Shown here: positions 60,419 to 64,000 of the stretch, piece by piece
Layout: every line of letters begins with the position of its first letter
Numbering within the stretch: position 1 is the stretch's first letter
DNA from: Paraphysomonas bandaiensis
Taxonomy: Eukaryota; Chrysophyceae
Direction: 5' to 3'
Assembly: GCA_965644295.1 (NCBI GenBank)
Contig: CBFFRP010000362.1
Location: 310,001-374,000, forward strand
DNA: 64,000 bases
Notes under the pieces: generated by a model
The model's input: the letters and a program-made list of their open reading frames with translations, nothing else
Database searches by the model: none
What the model was told of the DNA's origin: nothing
Program-made: the position numbers and the translations under genes

Positions 60419-60834
60419 TCATACACGAAAGCTATAAGATTTGTAGGCGTTATATGAACCAGCAAGTAGTGCGCATCCTGCCACGACACCACCTGGCATC
60501 ATTTTTCCAGTCCTGTATACAATTAAATTATAGTAACAAAACTATAGTGCATCATACTTCCAAGCTCGAGGTCCCATAAACAAAGCGAGGACAGTAGAAT
60601 TCACGACTGCTAAATCATGTCCCTCTTCCATATTTTCACCAATCATATAGCCCGCAGCAGCATAGACTCCGCCGAAGAACAGTCCGGCCATAGCTGATGC
60701 TTTGGAGCCCTTCTTCATGAAGCCATAAATGCCTATAGACATGACGCTGCATATAAGCGTGACATGACTCCTGTGATGCGGTATACTTGCCTCCGAAAGA
60801 GGTGAGCGCAGCCTGCATAGAGAGTTAGAGACAT
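60419..60834 (-). CDS. TMEM14 family membrane protein
   Basis: Small multi-pass protein of the TMEM14/UPF0136 family, linked in animals to mitochondrial heme traffic (TMEM14C). Three exons: 60834-60791, 60746-60558, 60512-60419; 108 aa, the usual length of the family. Signatures: MSLTLYAGCAHLF start, SIGIYGFMKKGSKASAMAGL (the family GYxKxGS pattern), FGGVYAAAGYMIG, AVVNSTVLALFMGPRAWK and TGKMMPGGVVAGCALLAGSY. The last exon is outside any long open frame and was found from its conserved sequence. The first intron (60747-60790, 44 bp) starts GCAAGT and ends CAG, so it is a GC-AG intron; the alternative GT site four bases further would break the frame. Confidence 0.88.
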
Positions 60835-61281
60835 CACTCCGATACAAGCAACTGGTACATACACATACATACATATGCCTATACATACCATCGCTAGACA
60901 GGGGTGAGCACTTCCTGTGGGCATAGTGTACTGTATCTAATCACACTGAATCGTCTCCTTTATGATCGATCTTGAGGCTATTGCTTCTTATGGTGATGGA
61001 AACACAGACATGCATCCATAAGCGCACACTCCTCAGTATAGCTATATACGTATACATATACAGGCCACTCTGTATACATATACAACAGTAGACAGCACTG
61101 CATATATATGGTGTACATATAAACCAATGATATATTCCTATACACGAATAAGGTAATTTCATTGGATATTATTCCAACAGCATAAATTACCTGTTTTCCA
61201 TAAAAAGTCAGTTTTTACAGCACAAAACTCCTTATATTGTGATACTGCGGTGTAAATATTCCACATATTATCAGCTGCTGT
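60835..61281. promoter_or_regulatory. Divergent intergenic region
   Basis: 447 bp shared by TMEM14 (-) and the phosphopantetheinyl transferase (+). TACATACACATACATACATATG lies close to the TMEM14 start (60855-60876), another short TACA/TGTA run near a gene start. Confidence 0.4.
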
Positions 61282-62435
61282 ATGTGTGCATGCATGATAG
61301 CATATCCATGTGCACCTCACACAGTGCCAGTATCACTCCTCATTGGTGAAGTATCATGCACATATCATCCCTTTCATCTCCCATATGATCATTGGAGTAA
61401 ACAGTGTGTATATCCTGTCATGTTATGTCCCTCCATCTGTCGTATAGGTGTACACAGGCATCCTCATACCCTAACTGCCTATAGAGCTCACTGTGCAGCT
61501 CACAGTACACCTCTATCAGTAACAACGAATCAAGAATTTCAAGTCAAGGCCACATTAGAGTTCTCAAATGCGATATGTTCACTGGTGAATCTTCCTGTAC
61601 GGCATGGTCCGGACGATGTATGGAGGACATGCAGTGACCTCCACTCAGATGAGATCCGATTTGCGAACAGTTTGAAATCTAATCATTCTGCATTATTGTT
61701 TTGTGCTGGTCGATATGCATTGAGGAAATCGTTGCGGTCTCTGTACCATTCAGAACCGTCTTATTTTGATTTGCCGATTTTAAAGGATGTATATGGCGCA
61801 CCAGTAGTCCCTCGTGGATTCTGTGGCTCCATATCGCATAAAGAAAGTATAGCAATTGGCCTGGCAGCGGTGCGAGATACCGAGGGAACAAATTGGGGGG
61901 TCGATATCGAGTACACACAGACACAGCGCGTAGCCAGTATAGATAAAAGAATACTCACAGGTTGCTGCCTTACACCTAGTGGTGGTTTTCTTACACTGAA
62001 ATTATTGTTTGTCTATTAGACAGGGAATTAAACAGTCTGGGAAATCTCACTGAAGTGACACGTATAGAAGAGGTATTTATCTATTACAGTGTATTGTCTA
62101 GTTTTGGCCGTTTTTGTGCACTGATGTTTCTTCTTGTCCAGACCATGCTGCGATTTTCTCTCAAAGAGTCACTATTCAAAGCCATCCATCCAGTAGTGTG
62201 TCGACACGTTCGATTCAAAGAAGTTGAAGTTTATCCCTTTCCAGATGGTACTGCAGAAGTTATTTTGGGTGACGAACTTTCAGTGCATGGCTTTTGTGAT
62301 ATTCGTGCTTATTGGTGTAAAATTGACTGGGAATATACACAACTTGATGATAATGATTGTAATAGACGTGTGAGTAGAAACTACTGGGTCACATCTGTGA
62401 AATCGTATTGTAAAAATGACCCTGAAAATAGATAG
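61282..62435 (+). CDS. 4'-phosphopantetheinyl transferase (EntD/Sfp superfamily)
   Basis: Transfers phosphopantetheine from CoA to carrier-protein serines of fatty acid, polyketide or aminoadipate pathways. Three exons: 61282-61960, 62020-62072, 62142-62435; 341 aa. Motifs: FCAGRYALRKSLRSLY, then GFCGSISHKESIAIGLAA (EntD-type), the Mg-binding NWGVDIEY (usually GVDIE), and MLRFSLKESLFKAIHP (the FSxKEsxxK motif). These place it nearer bacterial EntD-like enzymes than the AASDHPPT type. The N-terminal ~90 residues are not conserved, and the start may be at a later ATG. The second acceptor (TTAG|ACAGG) is chosen over the neighbouring CAG because the other frame meets a stop. No carrier-protein enzyme is in the window. 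Confidence 0.85.
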
Positions 62436-62857
62436 TAGTTAGTAATATTTATATTAAATATTAACAGCTAATATGAAGAATGAAGCGCAATCACTATCAA
62501 TGCAACTGCGTGCATGTTTACTTTTCACTATCATTTACTGAGCTGTAGGTGAGAATTCACAATGTGTGCGTTTACTACAATGGTGACCTTCGAATAGGAA
62601 GAGATAATAATATAGCTATCTCGTATTACTGCTTGGGGTTGTGAATTAAAATCGCGTTTACACTTGACAATAGGCAATCTCAATTTAATGATGATCACTT
62701 ATTACTCTCAAATATGAAGCCAACTGAAAACATGCATATATCATCCTACAGTTATTACTTCTCTGTAAGATCGTAGCATGTGGTAAGATATCTGACTTTA
62801 AACGATGTATATACATGAAAACTTCCATGTGAAACCCACTTGCAAACTCATTAACTA
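62436..62857. other. Convergent 3' spacer
   Basis: AT-rich DNA between the phosphopantetheinyl transferase (+) and the RING gene (-). No gene seen. Confidence 0.5.
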
Positions 62858-63987
62858 CTAAACTATGAACTGCATTCTTGCCGACCGACATGTGCAGTAC
62901 CATCCCCTCCAAGGCGGACACACCATCAACAATTCAATCATATCTCCTGCTTCAGGAGTTCCCAACGACGTGTTGCTGAACTCAATGTCTTGTGAGTACT
63001 CCTGGTATGTACACAGCACTGTGCCTATTAAATGAACTGCAATTATATTTTTACTTCTCCCAGGTTTTCTTCGAGAAATCATAAAGCAACTCTTATTCGA
63101 CCCACCAAAACCCTGGTCTTTGCCCACACATGTCACATGTAGCCCACGAGCACCGCTACTAGGAACATTCAAAGTGACATATCCTTTGCAATACCATCCT
63201 CTCTGCAATACATCAAGATGATTCGGAATGATGCGTGGGGATTCTGCGAGATACGTTATAGAGTCTTCTCCTTCGCGGGTCACTTCTAGTGATTGCTGCA
63301 CATTCATCACCTCTGACAGTGACATTCCTGTGGGAACTGATACAAGATCGGTAACTCGCACGGGTCTTCGACACATGGGGCATAGACAGCTTTTTGAGTC
63401 AGGTGTAGCGGAAATGTAAGACATTATGCAGGCTCGACAGAAGAAGTGTTTACAGTGTGTAGCAACGCGGTCAACATATAACTGTGATATACGTCAGAAA
63501 TCACTTCACAAGCACAATATATTGTCCATTAATATGATATCAGGACAAAGAAGGTATCGTTCATAAATATTTGTTACCTCAAAACAAACACAACAGTAGT
63601 TATCATATGAGGAATGACGCTTCATACTAGTCATCTTAACTGGCGACATGCTGCGTGAAGTAATATCGGACTCCAATCTCTGTGGAAATGGTGCTGGTAG
63701 AGCTGGTGTAGCAGTCTCTGGAACCTGCGTTTCACTCGATACATTATCTGTATCTGAAGTTGGTTGTGGGTGAGTAAATAACCAGTCAAGTGCGGCTGAA
63801 GCGATATCTTCATCTACTCCATTGGCCATTACGGAGTCTATTGCCTCACGGGCCCGCTCCTAAAATACGACCTTAGATAAACGCCAACCACATACATGTG
63901 ACACACTATATAATAATAACTCACCTCATCAATTAGGTAAGTATTATGCAAGTACATAACAATACTGGCAACGGACATACTGTCCAT
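62858..63987 (-). CDS. UBA-RING E3-ligase-like protein with C-terminal KDQG-type domain
   Basis: Probable ubiquitin ligase. Exons read here: 63987-63925, 63859-63578, 63481-62858; 322 aa from ATG 63987. The open frame continues upstream to the window edge, so the true start could lie outside. A UBA-like helix pair (REAIDSVMANGVDEDIASAALDWLF) precedes a Pro/Ser-rich linker. The RING finger is complete after splicing (CCVCFELYVDRVATHCKHFF, then CRACIM ... CLCPMCRRPV) and is C3HC4. A C-terminal domain has KDQGFGGSNKSCFMISRRK, then DIEFSNTSLGTPEAGDMIEL and CPPWRGWYC. Similar beta-rich domains with a KDQGWGN core occur in other protist proteins, as far as I recall. Substrate unknown. Confidence 0.82.
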
Positions 63988-64000
63988 GACTGAATTTGCG

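Overview
This window is nuclear DNA from a microbial eukaryote. The protein genes are split by short introns, mostly 40-190 bp, with GT-AG borders plus one GC-AG intron. Genes are compact and coding DNA is richer in GC than the AT-rich spacers. I see no bacterial operons, no organelle genes, and no rRNA, tRNA or CRISPR. The lineage is not settled by the sequence. Histone H3 and H4 are near-universal in sequence. All three histone genes end in an animal-type histone 3' stem-loop, known from animals, green algae and some protists. The membrane hybrid histidine kinase excludes a vertebrate or insect. A free-living or host-associated protist (for example a unicellular relative of animals, or a stramenopile) fits best.

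Layout. 1-16.6 kb: a BRM/SNF2-type SWI/SNF ATPase (-), a membrane hybrid histidine kinase (+), a spliced linker histone H1 (+), and an inositol polyphosphate 5-phosphatase with C2 domain and CaaX box (-). 16.6-20.7 kb: an internally inverted, dead Ty1/copia element with two LTRs. 20.7-25.4 kb: a voltage-gated K+ channel (-) and a divergent H3/H4 pair. 25.4-31.3 kb: an orphan one-TM protein with a decayed partial copy beside it, a 317-bp TGTA array, and a long propeller-like protein resembling FAAP100 (-). 31.7-46.3 kb: JmjC/JMJD7-like protein (+), DUF4604/KIAA1143-like protein (-), polytopic membrane protein (+), secreted protein (-), class 3 lipase (+), mitochondrial adrenodoxin reductase (-), SPFH/band 7 protein (+), an 85-aa orphan (-), and an acyltransferase-fold protein (+). 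46.6-64 kb: a 1303-aa polytopic membrane protein with a Gly/Ser-rich ectodomain (-), Rab5 (-), a 1588-aa Sec14-PH-propeller protein (+), TMEM14 (-), a 4'-phosphopantetheinyl transferase (+), and a UBA-RING protein (-) at the right edge.

The genes are mostly unrelated housekeeping functions and not a pathway cluster. Recurring themes are chromatin (BRM ATPase, H1, H3, H4, possibly JmjC) and membrane/phosphoinositide traffic (5-phosphatase, Rab5, Sec14-PH protein). Adjacent genes alternate strand in 18 of 23 neighbouring pairs, giving many divergent promoters and convergent 3' ends. The three long TGTA arrays all lie about 90-130 bp from a start codon. Exon models below were joined by hand from splice borders, and each model keeps one open frame.

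No self-contained new defence or mobile system was found. The best leads are the shared histone promoter element with the stem-loops, the Sec14-PH-propeller architecture, the Gly/Ser-rich polytopic protein, and the TGTA arrays at gene starts.
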